Of a stretch of DNA of 64,000 bases, positions 49,771 to 58,220 are shown piece by piece. The position numbers and the translations under genes are program-made. The notes under the pieces were generated by a model. The model was given only the letters and a program-made list of their open reading frames with translations, was not told where the DNA came from and did no database searches. This DNA is from Luteococcus japonicus (lineage in GTDB: Bacteria > Actinomycetota > Actinomycetes > Propionibacteriales > Propionibacteriaceae): assembly GCF_003752415.1 (NCBI RefSeq), contig NZ_RKHG01000001.1, positions 1,612,001-1,676,000 on the forward strand, written 5' to 3'. Each line of letters begins with the position of its first letter. Position 1 is the first letter of the stretch.

Positions 49771-50580
49771 TCAGTCCTCCCAGAGGTTCCAGAAATGGTG
49801 CACCGGCCCGTGCCCGTGGCCGACGTGCAATTCGTCGGCGTGCTCCAGTGCGTGGGTCAACCAGGTCTTGGCGTCGCTGACGGCCTCCAACCAGCCGTCG
49901 CGCTGCGGCCGCAGGGTCGCGATGGCCGAGGACAGGGTGCAGCCCGTGCCGTGGGTGTTGACGGTCTCGACGCGGGGTGCCGCCAATTCCGCGACGCCCT
50001 GCGCGTCCGCGTAGATGTCCACCATCTCGCCGCCCGCCAGGTGCCCGGCCTTGAGCAGCACCCGCTGAGCCCCCAGCTCCAGCAGCGCCTTGGCCTGGCC
50101 CGCCATCGCGGAGGCCTCGGTCACCTCGTCGACCCCCAGCAGCACCGCCGCCTCGGGCAGGTTCGGGGTGATCAGGGAGGCCTTCGGGACCAGTGCCCGC
50201 ACGGCAGCCTCCGCCTCGCGGTCCAGCAGGCGGTCGCCGCTGGTGGCCACCATCACGGGATCCAGCACGACGTGTTCCCCGCCGCGGACGTGGTAGTCGT
50301 CGATGATCCGTCCGACGACCTCGGCCACCGGGGAGCTGCCCAGCATCCCGATCTTGATCGCGTCGGGAAGGATGTCATCGGCCAGCGTCTGCCACTGCTG
50401 CCAGACGAAGCCCGGCTCGACGCCGGAGACACCCGTCACACCCGTGGTGGACTGCGCCGTCAACGCGCACACGACGCCCATCCCGTAGCCACCCAGCGCG
50501 CTGAAGGCCTTGAGGTCCGCGAAGATTCCCGCGCCGCCACTGGGGTCGACGCCGGCGATGGTCAGCACCTTGGGGATCAT
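49771..50580 (-). CDS. thiD: HMP kinase / HMP-P kinase ThiD
   Basis: 269 residues, ribokinase superfamily. TIAGVDPSGGAGIFADLKAF, MLGSSPVAEVV, VLDPVMVATSGDRLL and the anion-hole VNTHGTGCTLSSAIA are diagnostic. It phosphorylates 4-amino-5-hydroxymethyl-2-methylpyrimidine twice for thiamine synthesis. ATG 50580 has GGAGG 7 bases upstream and overlaps the thiE stop by four bases. Confidence 0.95.
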   Translation of the reverse strand: MIPKVLTIAGVDPSGGAGIFADLKAFSALGGYGMGVVCALTAQSTTGVTGVSGVEPGFVWQQWQTLADDILPDAIKIGMLGSSPVAEVVGRIIDDYHVRGGEHVVLDPVMVATSGDRLLDREAEAAVRALVPKASLITPNLPEAAVLLGVDEVTEASAMAGQAKALLELGAQRVLLKAGHLAGGEMVDIYADAQGVAELAAPRVETVNTHGTGCTLSSAIATLRPQRDGWLEAVSDAKTWLTHALEHADELHVGHGHGPVHHFWNLWED

Positions 50581-51260
50581 GCCGTCGCCTCCTGCCACTC
50601 CCGCACGATCATTGCGGTGGCCTCACCGGGGTCCTCGGCGGCGCAGATGGCGCTGACGATCGCCATTCCAGCCCCCGTCGGCTTGATGGGGGCGATCCGC
50701 CCGGGGCCCCCCATGCCACCGATGGCCACCGATGGCACCGTGCTCAGCGCCGCCAGCTCGGCCAGCCCGTCTGGGCCGATCGGCGGTTGGGCATCCGGTT
50801 TGGTCTGCTGCGCCCACACCGGCCCGATCCCCACATAGTCGAGCGTCCCGGCCGGCAGCGCGTTGGCCGCCTCCACCAGCTCGCGGCGCTCCACGGACAG
50901 GCCCAGGATGGCGTCGGGCCCCAGGAGTTCCCGCGCCTGCTCGGGCGGCATGTCGCCCTGCCCGATGTGCGCCCCGTCCGCTCCCGAAGCGCCCACCAGG
51001 TGCACGCGGTCGTTCAGCACGACGGGCACCCGGCCCGCCACCACCTCGACGACGCCCTTCGCCAGCGCCAGGAAGTCCTCGTCCGGCATGTCCGGGTCCC
51101 GGACCTGGACGAAGGTGGCGCCGTGGTCGACGGCCGCGGCGACGGTGCGGACCACTCCATCGGGGCCACCGCACATGCCGGTGTCGGTGACCAGGTAGAC
51201 GCTCATGGCTTCGACAAGCTCAGCCGACGTGAGGGGGCGCTCAGCCCACGTGGGCTTCAT
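50577..51260 (-). CDS. thiE: Thiamine-phosphate synthase ThiE
   Basis: 227 residues. A TIM barrel that joins HMP-PP and thiazole phosphate. It shows VYLVTDTGMC, GATFVQVRDPDMPDEDFLAL, VVLNDRVHLVGASGADGAHI then GQGDMP, DYVGIGPVWAQQTKPD and VAIGGMGG. ATG 51260 overlaps the thiM stop (ATGA). The first ~18 residues (MKPTWAERPLTSAELVEA) derive partly from a dispersed repeat, and translation could instead begin at ATG 51206 (MSVYLVTD), which lacks a ribosome site. Confidence 0.93.
   Translation of the reverse strand: MKPTWAERPLTSAELVEAMSVYLVTDTGMCGGPDGVVRTVAAAVDHGATFVQVRDPDMPDEDFLALAKGVVEVVAGRVPVVLNDRVHLVGASGADGAHIGQGDMPPEQARELLGPDAILGLSVERRELVEAANALPAGTLDYVGIGPVWAQQTKPDAQPPIGPDGLAELAALSTVPSVAIGGMGGPGRIAPIKPTGAGMAIVSAICAAEDPGEATAMIVREWQEATA
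51208..51232 (+). repeat. Dispersed CTTCGACAAGCTCAGCC repeat inside thiE
   Basis: GCTTCGACAAGCTCAGCCGA with CGTGA, the only copy of this repeat family within a coding region of the window. It encodes residues about 11-18 of ThiE, ahead of the enzyme core. Confidence 0.65.
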
Positions 51261-52057
51261 GACAACCTCACCTTCTCTTCCAGTTCCTCCGGGGTGACCA
51301 GGGCCAGCTGGTCGAGCAGTGCTGCGGCGAAGCTCCCGGGCCCCTGGCTCGTGGCGACGGCATTGTCCGCGGCGACGCAGATCAGGGCGGTGGCGGCGCT
51401 GGCGGCCAGCAGCGGTTCGCTGACACCCGCGAAGCCCGCCATCAGGCCGCCCAGACTGCACCCCACGCCCGTCACCCGGGTCATCACCTCGTGGCCGTTG
51501 TGGATCCGGACCAGCCGTTCCCCGTCGGTGATGTGGTCGACTGCGCCGGAGACGGCCACCACGGCGCCGGTGCTCCGCGCCAGCTCGTGGGCGAGGTCCA
51601 GCACCTCCTGGGGGGCTGCGGTGGAGTCCGCGCCGCGGCCGCCGGCCCCACCCGACAGGCCGGAGATCTCGGAGGCATTGCCGCGGATGATCATCGGACG
51701 GTTGGCCAGTACCTCGACGGCGAAGGCGGTGCGCACCGGCAGGCCGCCGGCGGCCACCGGGTCCAACACCCACGGGGTCCCGGCGCTGTGGGCGGCCGCG
51801 GAGGCCACCCGCATCGCGTCGTAGGTCTCCTTGTAGGGGGTGCCGGTGTTGACCAGCACGCCGGAGGAGACGCCGGCGAAGACCCCGGCCTCCTCCGGGT
51901 TGTCCACCATGGCGGGCGCGGCACCGGCCGCCAGCAGGACATTCGCCGTCCACTGCGCCGCCACGATGTTGGTGAGGCACTGCACCAACGGGGTCTGGGC
52001 ACGCAGGGTGCGCAGGGAATCGGCAAGCTCTGCCGGGGAAATGACGGATGTGCTCAT
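51257..52057 (-). CDS. thiM: Hydroxyethylthiazole kinase ThiM
   Basis: 266 residues, ribokinase-like. It phosphorylates 4-methyl-5-(2-hydroxyethyl)thiazole salvaged for thiamine. VQCLTNIVAAQWTANVLLAA, GAAPAMVDNPEEAGVFAGV, VLDPVAAGG, IIRGNASEISGL and TRVTGVGCSLGGLMAGF are typical. First gene of the thi operon, 10-80 bases after the TPP riboswitch. Confidence 0.94.
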   Translation of the reverse strand: MSTSVISPAELADSLRTLRAQTPLVQCLTNIVAAQWTANVLLAAGAAPAMVDNPEEAGVFAGVSSGVLVNTGTPYKETYDAMRVASAAAHSAGTPWVLDPVAAGGLPVRTAFAVEVLANRPMIIRGNASEISGLSGGAGGRGADSTAAPQEVLDLAHELARSTGAVVAVSGAVDHITDGERLVRIHNGHEVMTRVTGVGCSLGGLMAGFAGVSEPLLAASAATALICVAADNAVATSQGPGSFAAALLDQLALVTPEELEEKVRLS

Positions 52058-52063
52058 TGAAGA

Positions 52064-52142
52064 GACGTCCCTTCGCTAGTCCGAACTAGATCAGGTTCGA
52101 CGGGTCTGTTCTCAGCCACCTGCGTGGCACCCCGCGTCCTTC
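52064..52142 (-). promoter_or_regulatory. TPP riboswitch (THI element)
   Basis: In the direction of thiM: CGCGGGGTGCCACGC, AGGTGGCTGAGAACAGACCC, GTCGAACCTGATCTAGTTCG and CTAGCGAAGGGA. GGGGTGCC, GGCTGAGA, ACCCGTCGAACCTGATC and GCGAAGGGA are the conserved THI-box segments. It senses thiamine pyrophosphate and most likely blocks translation of thiM, since no terminator follows. Confidence 0.95.
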
Positions 52143-52205
52143 TCGGAAGGCTATCGCACGTCGGGCCGCCAGTGGCTGCCGGGGGGCACAGCCACGGAGC
52201 CGTGG

Positions 52206-52252
52206 GCGTGGGGTGAGGGTGTGTGGGTGCGGGTGTGTGGGTGCGGGGTGGC
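52206..52252 (+). repeat. GT-rich short tandem repeat
   Basis: GGGTGTGTGGGTGC occurs twice in a row, followed by GGGGTGG. It fills part of the 200-base gap between the TPP riboswitch and phzF; no gene is seen in that gap. Confidence 0.6.
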
Positions 52253-52349
52253 GCAACTCACGTAGCTTGATCTGTGAGGGAGAGGACCCGACGCACAGGC
52301 ACCGCGGCCCGGACCCGATGGACTGGTCAGGCGCGCAAGGATGGTGGGC

Positions 52350-53171
52350 ATGCGCCATCCCTTCTTCGAGATCGACGTCTTCGCCACCACCGCCTTCAGC
52401 GGCAATCCCCTCGCGGTGGTTGCCGAGGCCGACGGCCTGACCACGGAGCAGATGCGCGCCATCGCGTCGTGGACCAATTTCTCCGAGACCACCTTCCTGC
52501 TCCGGCCCACCACCCCGGAGGCCGACTACCGGGTACGGATCATGACGCCCTTCGAGGAGTTCCCCTTCGCCGGGCACCCGACGCTGGGCACGGCCCGCGC
52601 CTGGCTGGAGCTCGACGGGCAGCCCCGCACCCCCGGTGTGGTCGTCCAGGAGTGCGGCGCCGGCCTGGTGCCGGTGCGCGTCGCCGACGACGAGCTGTCC
52701 TTCGCCACCCCGCCCTGCCTGCGTGCCGGCCCGCTGCCCGACGACGAACTCGCCGAGCTGCTGCGTGTCCTGGACCTGTCACCCCAGGACGTCGTCGCCC
52801 ATGCGTGGGGTGACAACGGCCCCGGCTGGCGGATGGTGCAGCTGAGCAGTGCCGAGGCGGTGCGTGCCGTGCGTCCCCGCGCGGACCGTGCTGACGCAAA
52901 GGTCGGCCTCGTGGGCCTGGAAGAGCCGGGACGGGATGCCGCCTACGAGGTTCGTGCCATCACCGATGACCGGGAGGACCCGGTGACCGGCTCACTGAAC
53001 GGCGCGGTGGCGCAATGGCTGCGGGAGCGCGGCCTGGTGGGCAGTACCTACGTAGCGGCCCAGGGAGGTCAGGTGGGACGCGCCGGCCGGGTGCGGATCC
53101 ACGACGACGGGAGCGACATCTGGGTGGGCGGCAGGGTGGTCACCCGGGTCCGCGGCGCCATCGAAAGCTGA
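52350..53171 (+). CDS. PhzF-family isomerase/epimerase-like protein
   Basis: 273 residues of the PhzF/DapF superfamily. FEIDVFATTAFSGNPLAVVA, the catalytic-type Glu in NFSETTFLL, FAGHPTLGTARAW and DPVTGSLNGAVAQWL. PhzF isomerises dihydro-hydroxyanthranilate in phenazine makers; most homologues, like this one without phz neighbours, have unknown substrates. ATG 52350 (MRHPFFEIDVF) is preferred; ATG 52341 gives three more residues and fits AAGG less well. Confidence 0.88.
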   Translation: MRHPFFEIDVFATTAFSGNPLAVVAEADGLTTEQMRAIASWTNFSETTFLLRPTTPEADYRVRIMTPFEEFPFAGHPTLGTARAWLELDGQPRTPGVVVQECGAGLVPVRVADDELSFATPPCLRAGPLPDDELAELLRVLDLSPQDVVAHAWGDNGPGWRMVQLSSAEAVRAVRPRADRADAKVGLVGLEEPGRDAAYEVRAITDDREDPVTGSLNGAVAQWLRERGLVGSTYVAAQGGQVGRAGRVRIHDDGSDIWVGGRVVTRVRGAIES

Positions 53172-53227
53172 GTCCCAGCGAAGAAAGAGCATTTCTCTAC
53201 ACTGTTTGGTGCGAATATATTGCGGGC

Positions 53228-54103
53228 ATGGACGAGACACTGCTGCAGGCCCGTGGCCTGGAGATGGCCGGGCGCACGTCGATGGTCTTCGGCCCGGTGG
53301 ACATGGACCTGCCCCGCGGCCAGCTCGGCGTCGTCACCGGCCAGCAGGGCTCCGGCCGTTCGGCCCTGCTGCTGGCCCTGGCAGGGCGCCTCAAGGGTGT
53401 CCAGGGTGAACTGACCGTCGGCGAGATCGACGGCATCGCCCACCCCCGCAAGCTGCGCCGGGAGGTCTCCGTGGCCCGGATCACCGGTCTGGCGGACCTG
53501 GAGCCCAATCTGACCATCGGTGAGTCACGCGACGAGCGAGCCATCGCGGAGGGCATCGGGGTGCGCCGCGGCCGGGAGCGCTTCGCCCACCTGGAGCGGG
53601 AGCTGGGCCACCGCTTCGACCCCGAGCAGTGGGTGGACCGCATGCCCGCCGTCGAGCGGACCCTGCTCACGCTGGTACTGGGTTGCCTCGCGCCGAGCCG
53701 CTATGTCGTGCTCGACGACATCGACGAGTCGCTGACCGACCGCCAGCTCGGATGGATCCACGATGGCCTGGACATCCTCCTGGAGGACGGGCAGCACGTG
53801 GTGATGAGCGCCCTGGACCAGAGCCCGCTGCCGGCGAAGGCCGTCGTCTGGCACCTGGACAAGCCCACACTGCCCCAGGACGCGGGCTTCGTGCTGCACC
53901 TGCCGCGGCACGCGCAGGACCAGGCCTCGCCCACCCGGCCCATCCCCACTCGCCCAGCCGACCCCACCCCTGACACCCCTGACACCCCTGACACCCCTGA
54001 CACCCCTGACACCCCTGACACCCCTGACACCCCTGACACCCCTGACACCCCTGACACTCCTGACGCCCCCACTGACCCCACTGACACCACCAAGGACGCC
54101 TGA
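53228..54103 (+). CDS. ABC-type ATPase with atypical Walker A and TPD repeat tail
   Basis: 291 residues. An ABC nucleotide-binding domain whose P-loop reads GQQGSGRSALLLALAGRL: Arg stands where the catalytic Lys is expected. YVVLDDIDESL is Walker B-like, the LSGGQ signature is not evident (WVDRMPAVERTLL stands there), and VMSALDQSPL resembles a switch. The last ~60 residues are eleven TPD units and a Thr/Asp tail. ATG 53228 is 6 bases after TATATT (leaderless). The stop overlaps the start of the YhgE gene (TGATG), so it probably serves that membrane protein as a partner, with weak or altered ATP hydrolysis. Confidence 0.78.
   Translation: MDETLLQARGLEMAGRTSMVFGPVDMDLPRGQLGVVTGQQGSGRSALLLALAGRLKGVQGELTVGEIDGIAHPRKLRREVSVARITGLADLEPNLTIGESRDERAIAEGIGVRRGRERFAHLERELGHRFDPEQWVDRMPAVERTLLTLVLGCLAPSRYVVLDDIDESLTDRQLGWIHDGLDILLEDGQHVVMSALDQSPLPAKAVVWHLDKPTLPQDAGFVLHLPRHAQDQASPTRPIPTRPADPTPDTPDTPDTPDTPDTPDTPDTPDTPDTPDTPDAPTDPTDTTKDA
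53966..54064 (+). repeat. 9-bp tandem repeat encoding (Thr-Pro-Asp)x11
   Basis: ACCCCTGAC repeated 11 times in register with the reading frame (last unit ACTCCTGAC). Because the unit is a multiple of three, copy-number changes keep the frame and only change tail length. Confidence 0.9.
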
Positions 54104-56226
54104 TGTTGCTGTCCCGCTTCGAGCTGCGACGTTTCCGGGGCCTGCTGCCCAAGCTCGCCCTCATCTTCGCCACCCTCGTGCCCGTCATCTACGGCTCCAT
54201 CTACCTGGCCGCCAACTGGGATCCCTATGGCCGCCTCGCGGACCTGCCGGTGGCCATCGTGAACGAGGACCAGAGCGTCACCTACAACAAGCAACAGGTG
54301 CACGCCGGGCGGGACTTCACCGAGAACCTGATGTCCAAGCAGGACTTCGGCTGGCGGCTCACCGACGCCGCCGACGCGGAGGACGGCCTGCGGGACGGCC
54401 GCTACTACCTGACGGTGCACGTCCCCAAGGACTTCTCGGCCAACCTGGTCAGTGGTTCAGGCGACCATCCGCGACGCGCGGAGATCTCGATGCACCGCAA
54501 TGACGCCAATGGCTTCGTGATCGGTTCGGTGACCGGGCAGGCGCAGAACAAGATCGAGATGGCAGTCAACGAGACGGCCGTCCAGGCCTACTTCGAGGCC
54601 GTCTTCGCCAACCTGGACAAGATTCGCCACGGGATGGTCGAGGCCCGTGACGGCTCCAACAAGCTGACCACCGGGCTCACCGACGCCAAGGACGGCTCCG
54701 CCCAGCTGGCCACCGGCGCGACGAAGGCCTCCGACGCCTCCGCCCAGCTGGCCACCGGCGCCAGCACCTTGGACAGCCAGTTCGGCAAGCTGGAGCAGGG
54801 CGGCACGGACCTGCAGGCCGGCCTGTCCGAGCTGGGCACGGGTTCACAGAAGCTGGCCACCGGCGCCGAACAGGTGGCGGCAGGTACGCAGACCCTGGCC
54901 GACGGCGTGGTGCCGGTACTGGACCGGGCGGCAGAGGTCCAGGGCCAGGTGAAGAAGGACTCGGCGGCCATCGACTCCGACATCCAGGCCGTCAGCTCCG
55001 ACGTGAACGGCGCGACCGATTCCGTCGACACCCGGCTGGACGCCGTGGAGCAGGCCCTGGCCACCCTGGGCAGTGTGCCCGGCGTCGCCGACTCCACCGC
55101 CTACACCGATGCGCAGAAGAAGCTCGCCGAGGCACAGGCCCGCAACGAGCGGGTGGCCGCGGCCGCCACCCGGGCGTCGACCCGCTCCTCGCTGCTGAAC
55201 CAGCGGGTGCAGGACTCGGCGGCCGCCACGGACCTCAAGGACGCCTCGGCCAAGCTGACGCAGCTCAACGCCGGCGCCCAGCAAGTGGCCGCTGGCGCGG
55301 GCACCCTGCACGCCGGCATCGACAGGGCCACCACGGGGGCCGGCACCCTCAATGCGGGTCTGGCCAAGGCGGGCGGCGGCATCAGCCAACTGTCCACCGG
55401 GATGGGACAGCTGGACGAGGGCCTGACCACCCTGGACACCAACATGACCAAACTGGACAAGGGCCTGGGCCAGCTGGTGTCCGGCTCACAGCAGCTCACC
55501 AAGGGCCTGACCGATGGCGTGAAGCAGATCCCGGCGTTGACCGACGAGCAGGCCGACGGCGCCGCCCAGGTGCTCAGCAAGCCGGCACACGTCAACACGC
55601 TGGTGGAGAACCCCGCGCACGTCTACGGCCGCGGCCTGGCACCGCTCTTCTTCTCCATCGCCATGTGGGTCTTCGGGATCTCGGGTTTCCTGGTGATGCG
55701 CCCCATCTCCGGCCGCCTGCTGTCGGGCCGGATGAACCCCCTGCGGTTGGCGCTGAGCGCCTGGGTCCCCTTCGGGACCGTGGCCGCGACGGGTGCCTTC
55801 GTCATGCTGGCGACGGTGTGGATGACGCTCAGCCTGGACCCGGTGCACGGACTGGCCACCGTCGGGCTGACTCTGCTGGTGGCGCTGGTCTTCAGCGTGA
55901 TCGCCCACTTCCTGCGCACCGCCCTGGGGTTGCCCGGTTCCGCCCTGCTCCTGGTCTGGCTGATCCTCCAGTTGGCCTCCACCGGAGGCACCTATCCGGC
56001 CGCGATCCTGCCGCCCTTCTTCCGCTGGATCAGCCCCTTCATGCCCATCACCTATTCCATCGACGCCTTCCGGGTGGTCATCTCCGGCGGTCTGTGGAGC
56101 CACTTCACCCGCGACGTGCTGGTGCTGGCCGTGATCGGGCTGACGACGCTGGCCCTGGACGTGTTGGCCGTCGGGGCCCGGCAACGCTTCCGGATGAGCG
56201 ACCTGCACCCACCGCTGCAGCACTGA
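54103..56226 (+). CDS. YhgE/Pip-family membrane protein
   Basis: 707 residues. An N-terminal helix (LALIFATLVPVIYGSIYLAA), a large extracytoplasmic region (about 40-500) with coiled-coil, then five or six C-terminal helices resembling ABC-2 permeases (PLFFSIAMWVFGISGFLVMR, SAWVPFGTVAATGAFVMLAT). The middle holds many short repeats of the KL..TG..DA..G..QLATGA type, typical of YhgE/Pip/phage-infection proteins. Family members are surface proteins, some phage receptors or lipid/protein exporters. Translationally coupled to the ATPase upstream. Confidence 0.85.
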   Translation: MLLSRFELRRFRGLLPKLALIFATLVPVIYGSIYLAANWDPYGRLADLPVAIVNEDQSVTYNKQQVHAGRDFTENLMSKQDFGWRLTDAADAEDGLRDGRYYLTVHVPKDFSANLVSGSGDHPRRAEISMHRNDANGFVIGSVTGQAQNKIEMAVNETAVQAYFEAVFANLDKIRHGMVEARDGSNKLTTGLTDAKDGSAQLATGATKASDASAQLATGASTLDSQFGKLEQGGTDLQAGLSELGTGSQKLATGAEQVAAGTQTLADGVVPVLDRAAEVQGQVKKDSAAIDSDIQAVSSDVNGATDSVDTRLDAVEQALATLGSVPGVADSTAYTDAQKKLAEAQARNERVAAAATRASTRSSLLNQRVQDSAAATDLKDASAKLTQLNAGAQQVAAGAGTLHAGIDRATTGAGTLNAGLAKAGGGISQLSTGMGQLDEGLTTLDTNMTKLDKGLGQLVSGSQQLTKGLTDGVKQIPALTDEQADGAAQVLSKPAHVNTLVENPAHVYGRGLAPLFFSIAMWVFGISGFLVMRPISGRLLSGRMNPLRLALSAWVPFGTVAATGAFVMLATVWMTLSLDPVHGLATVGLTLLVALVFSVIAHFLRTALGLPGSALLLVWLILQLASTGGTYPAAILPPFFRWISPFMPITYSIDAFRVVISGGLWSHFTRDVLVLAVIGLTTLALDVLAVGARQRFRMSDLHPPLQH

Positions 56227-56748
56227 GCCAGTACCCGCGCGGCTGGCAAAAGGCTTGCACACCTGACATGTTGTGGGGGTGTTCCATCGTCCACCTGCGC
56301 GCCGCCGTACGCAGCCACGCCGGGCGCAGGCCAGTTGGCCACGGCGGGCGGAGGAGGACCTGACACTGCCCGGCACCATCCGGGGAGCCATCCGGACCGG
56401 CCTGCGCGCCACGGGCGTGGGATCTGGGTGCCGATGGTGCTGGCCGGGCTCGTCCCGGTCCACCTGCGCGCATGGCACCAGGGCAATCAGCTGGGCCTGG
56501 CACTGGTGGCCGTCCTGATGCTGGCACCACACCGCAACCACATCGACCCGATCGACCTGTGGGCCTCGGCTACTGGTTTCTGCCCTGGCTGGCCTGGGCG
56601 ATCACCCTCAGTGCCACGGGCAGCGCCGCCACCGCGGTCATCCTCGACCCGAGCCCGGAGCAACTGTCCCGGTGGCAGGGGCGCCCCCTGCACCGTGGCA
56701 CTCGACGACGACCACCGCACCGGGCGCCGCGACCTCGTCAACGCCTGA
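56227..56748 (+). pseudogene. Remnant of a small membrane protein
   Basis: Membrane-type coding sequence in shifting frames: PMVLAGLVPVHLRAWHQGNQ, LGLALVAVLMLAPHRN, then after a shift GYWFLPWLAWAITLSATGSA, ATAVILDPSPEQLSRWQGRP, then after another shift VALDDDHRTGRRDLVNA and stop. Each part is hydrophobic or well formed, but no single frame is open. Family not recognised. It follows the YhgE gene. Confidence 0.5.
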
Positions 56749-56765
56749 GCAACCGGCCCATACGA

Positions 56766-56807
56766 CGACGAAGGCCCGCAACCCCTCCCGGTTGCGGGCC
56801 TTCGTCG
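56766..56807. terminator. 18-bp bidirectional terminator
   Basis: Perfect stem CGACGAAGGCCCGCAACC (56766-56783) / GGTTGCGGGCCTTCGTCG (56790-56807), loop CCTCCC, between the remnant (plus strand) and the DUF3883-like gene (minus strand, stop at 56821). Confidence 0.85.
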
Positions 56808-56820
56808 CGTCCTGGGCGGA

Positions 56821-58107
56821 TCAGCCCTTGGTCGGTTCCTTCGGCAGGGGCTCGTGGCGGTAGAGGACCGGCACGTAGGCCTCTTCCTCATGGGTCAGCG
56901 GGACGACGGTGAAGATGCCCTCGCTGCCCTCGACGATGCTGCCGCGCTCGAACTCGACGTCGCTGAGCACGCCCAGCACGCACGTCTCCGGGTTCTCCTT
57001 GACGAATTCCAGTTCGCCGGAGGTCAGGAAGACCGGGCGGCCGACGGTCTCGGCACCCTTCGCGAAGAGGTAGCGCTGCTCCCCGCCCCGGAAGGCCACG
57101 GCGCAATAGGGGCGGTCCTCATTGGTGTCGGCGACCTCCCAGCCGTCCTCCTCGAAGCCCTCACGGATCCGGTCCCGGGCGGCGGTGCTGAGCACGCGAC
57201 GGCGGGAGTCGTCGACGCTCCAGCCGACCTCCACGTCAACCAGGGCGGGGGCGTCCTCACCCACATGGCGGGCCCAGAGGGCGTCCATCTCCCCGGCCAT
57301 CGGCTGGTGCAGCTCCACGCCGCTCTTGCGCGGGGTCCAGGCGTAGCCCGGGACATCGCGCTGCAGGATGTCCAGCAGGATGGCCTTGTCGCTCTCCAGC
57401 ACCAGGTCCCAGTCGATGTCGATGTAGTTGGCGTTGCGGTTCGGGTCATCCCAGTGCTCGCCCTGGAAGATGCGGCTGGAGACGACGCCACTGCCGCGCA
57501 CGCCACGGGGAAGCCCCTCGCAGCGCTCCAGCAGGTAGACCCGGTCCCCCGGCTCGATGCCCTGCTTGCGTCCGCCGGCGGACCAGCATTCGCGCATTGT
57601 GGCCCCCGCGCCCGTGCGGGCCACCAGCTCGGCCTCGTCCTCCGGCGACCAGAACCACTTCTCGGTGTCATGGGTGATCAGGAAGGTCCGGTGGGCCCGG
57701 TCATTGGGGGCATAGCGCTCGGCGGCCGGCATCTCGTCCAGCTCGGCGGTGTCAATGATGCTGGGCCCCACCTCGGTGGCATCCACGCTCTGGCCCACCA
57801 GCGCGTCGCGCACGGGATCCCCGCGGTGCAGCAGGCGGCCCATCAGGGCCTGCATCGGGGTGCCGTCGACGTCGACATTCTCGATACCCTCCAGCTCTGC
57901 GACCAGCCGGATGGTCCCGTCATGGCTGAAGGTGGCGAACTGCTCATCCCTCGCCTGCTCGGGCAGTTCCCAGACGCCGCGGTTGGCATTCCACAGCTGT
58001 TCGTCGCTGACCTTGGGGTCGAAACCGATGAAGCTTCGTGCAATGGGTTGGGAGAAGGTCTCAACATCTTGCCGGGGACCCAGATTGATGTTGATGGCCA
58101 CGAACAT
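56821..58107 (-). CDS. EVE-like and DUF3883-like multidomain protein
   Basis: 428 residues, soluble. Residues about 1-140 are of unknown type (possibly a reader or dimer part: FSQPIARSFIGFDPKVSDEQ). About 141-290 resembles the EVE/ASCH fold (HRTFLITHDTEKWFWSPEDE, GIEPGDRVYLLERCEGLPRG then VRGSGVVSSR), which binds modified bases. About 325-415 resembles DUF3883 (FEEDGWEVADTNEDRPYCAV, LTSGELEFVKENPETCVLGV), common in modification-dependent restriction. No nuclease motif is obvious. It could be a defence component; the partner might be the gene at 58221. Function is inference. Confidence 0.55.
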   Translation of the reverse strand: MFVAININLGPRQDVETFSQPIARSFIGFDPKVSDEQLWNANRGVWELPEQARDEQFATFSHDGTIRLVAELEGIENVDVDGTPMQALMGRLLHRGDPVRDALVGQSVDATEVGPSIIDTAELDEMPAAERYAPNDRAHRTFLITHDTEKWFWSPEDEAELVARTGAGATMRECWSAGGRKQGIEPGDRVYLLERCEGLPRGVRGSGVVSSRIFQGEHWDDPNRNANYIDIDWDLVLESDKAILLDILQRDVPGYAWTPRKSGVELHQPMAGEMDALWARHVGEDAPALVDVEVGWSVDDSRRRVLSTAARDRIREGFEEDGWEVADTNEDRPYCAVAFRGGEQRYLFAKGAETVGRPVFLTSGELEFVKENPETCVLGVLSDVEFERGSIVEGSEGIFTVVPLTHEEEAYVPVLYRHEPLPKEPTKG

Positions 58108-58220
58108 TCCTCCTGATCAGCGAACGGTTGGTGGGTGAAGCAATGCGCCACCCTCGGGGAGGCTACCCGTTCGGGTGGGGCGCGCCAATGGCTGGGAGAC
58201 CAGGTACGCCGAGGGCGGAA

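Noticed and set aside
50577-51980. 467-residue ThiE extension
   Set aside because: The upstream two-thirds is a shadow frame of thiM; the native start with ATGA overlap is at 51260.
52145-52340. Second riboswitch or gene before phzF
   Set aside because: Only GT-rich short repeats; no conserved motif or ORF with a ribosome site.
53015-54103. 362-residue version of the ABC ATPase
   Set aside because: The first 71 residues are a shadow frame of the PhzF gene; ATG 53228 with a -10 box fits.
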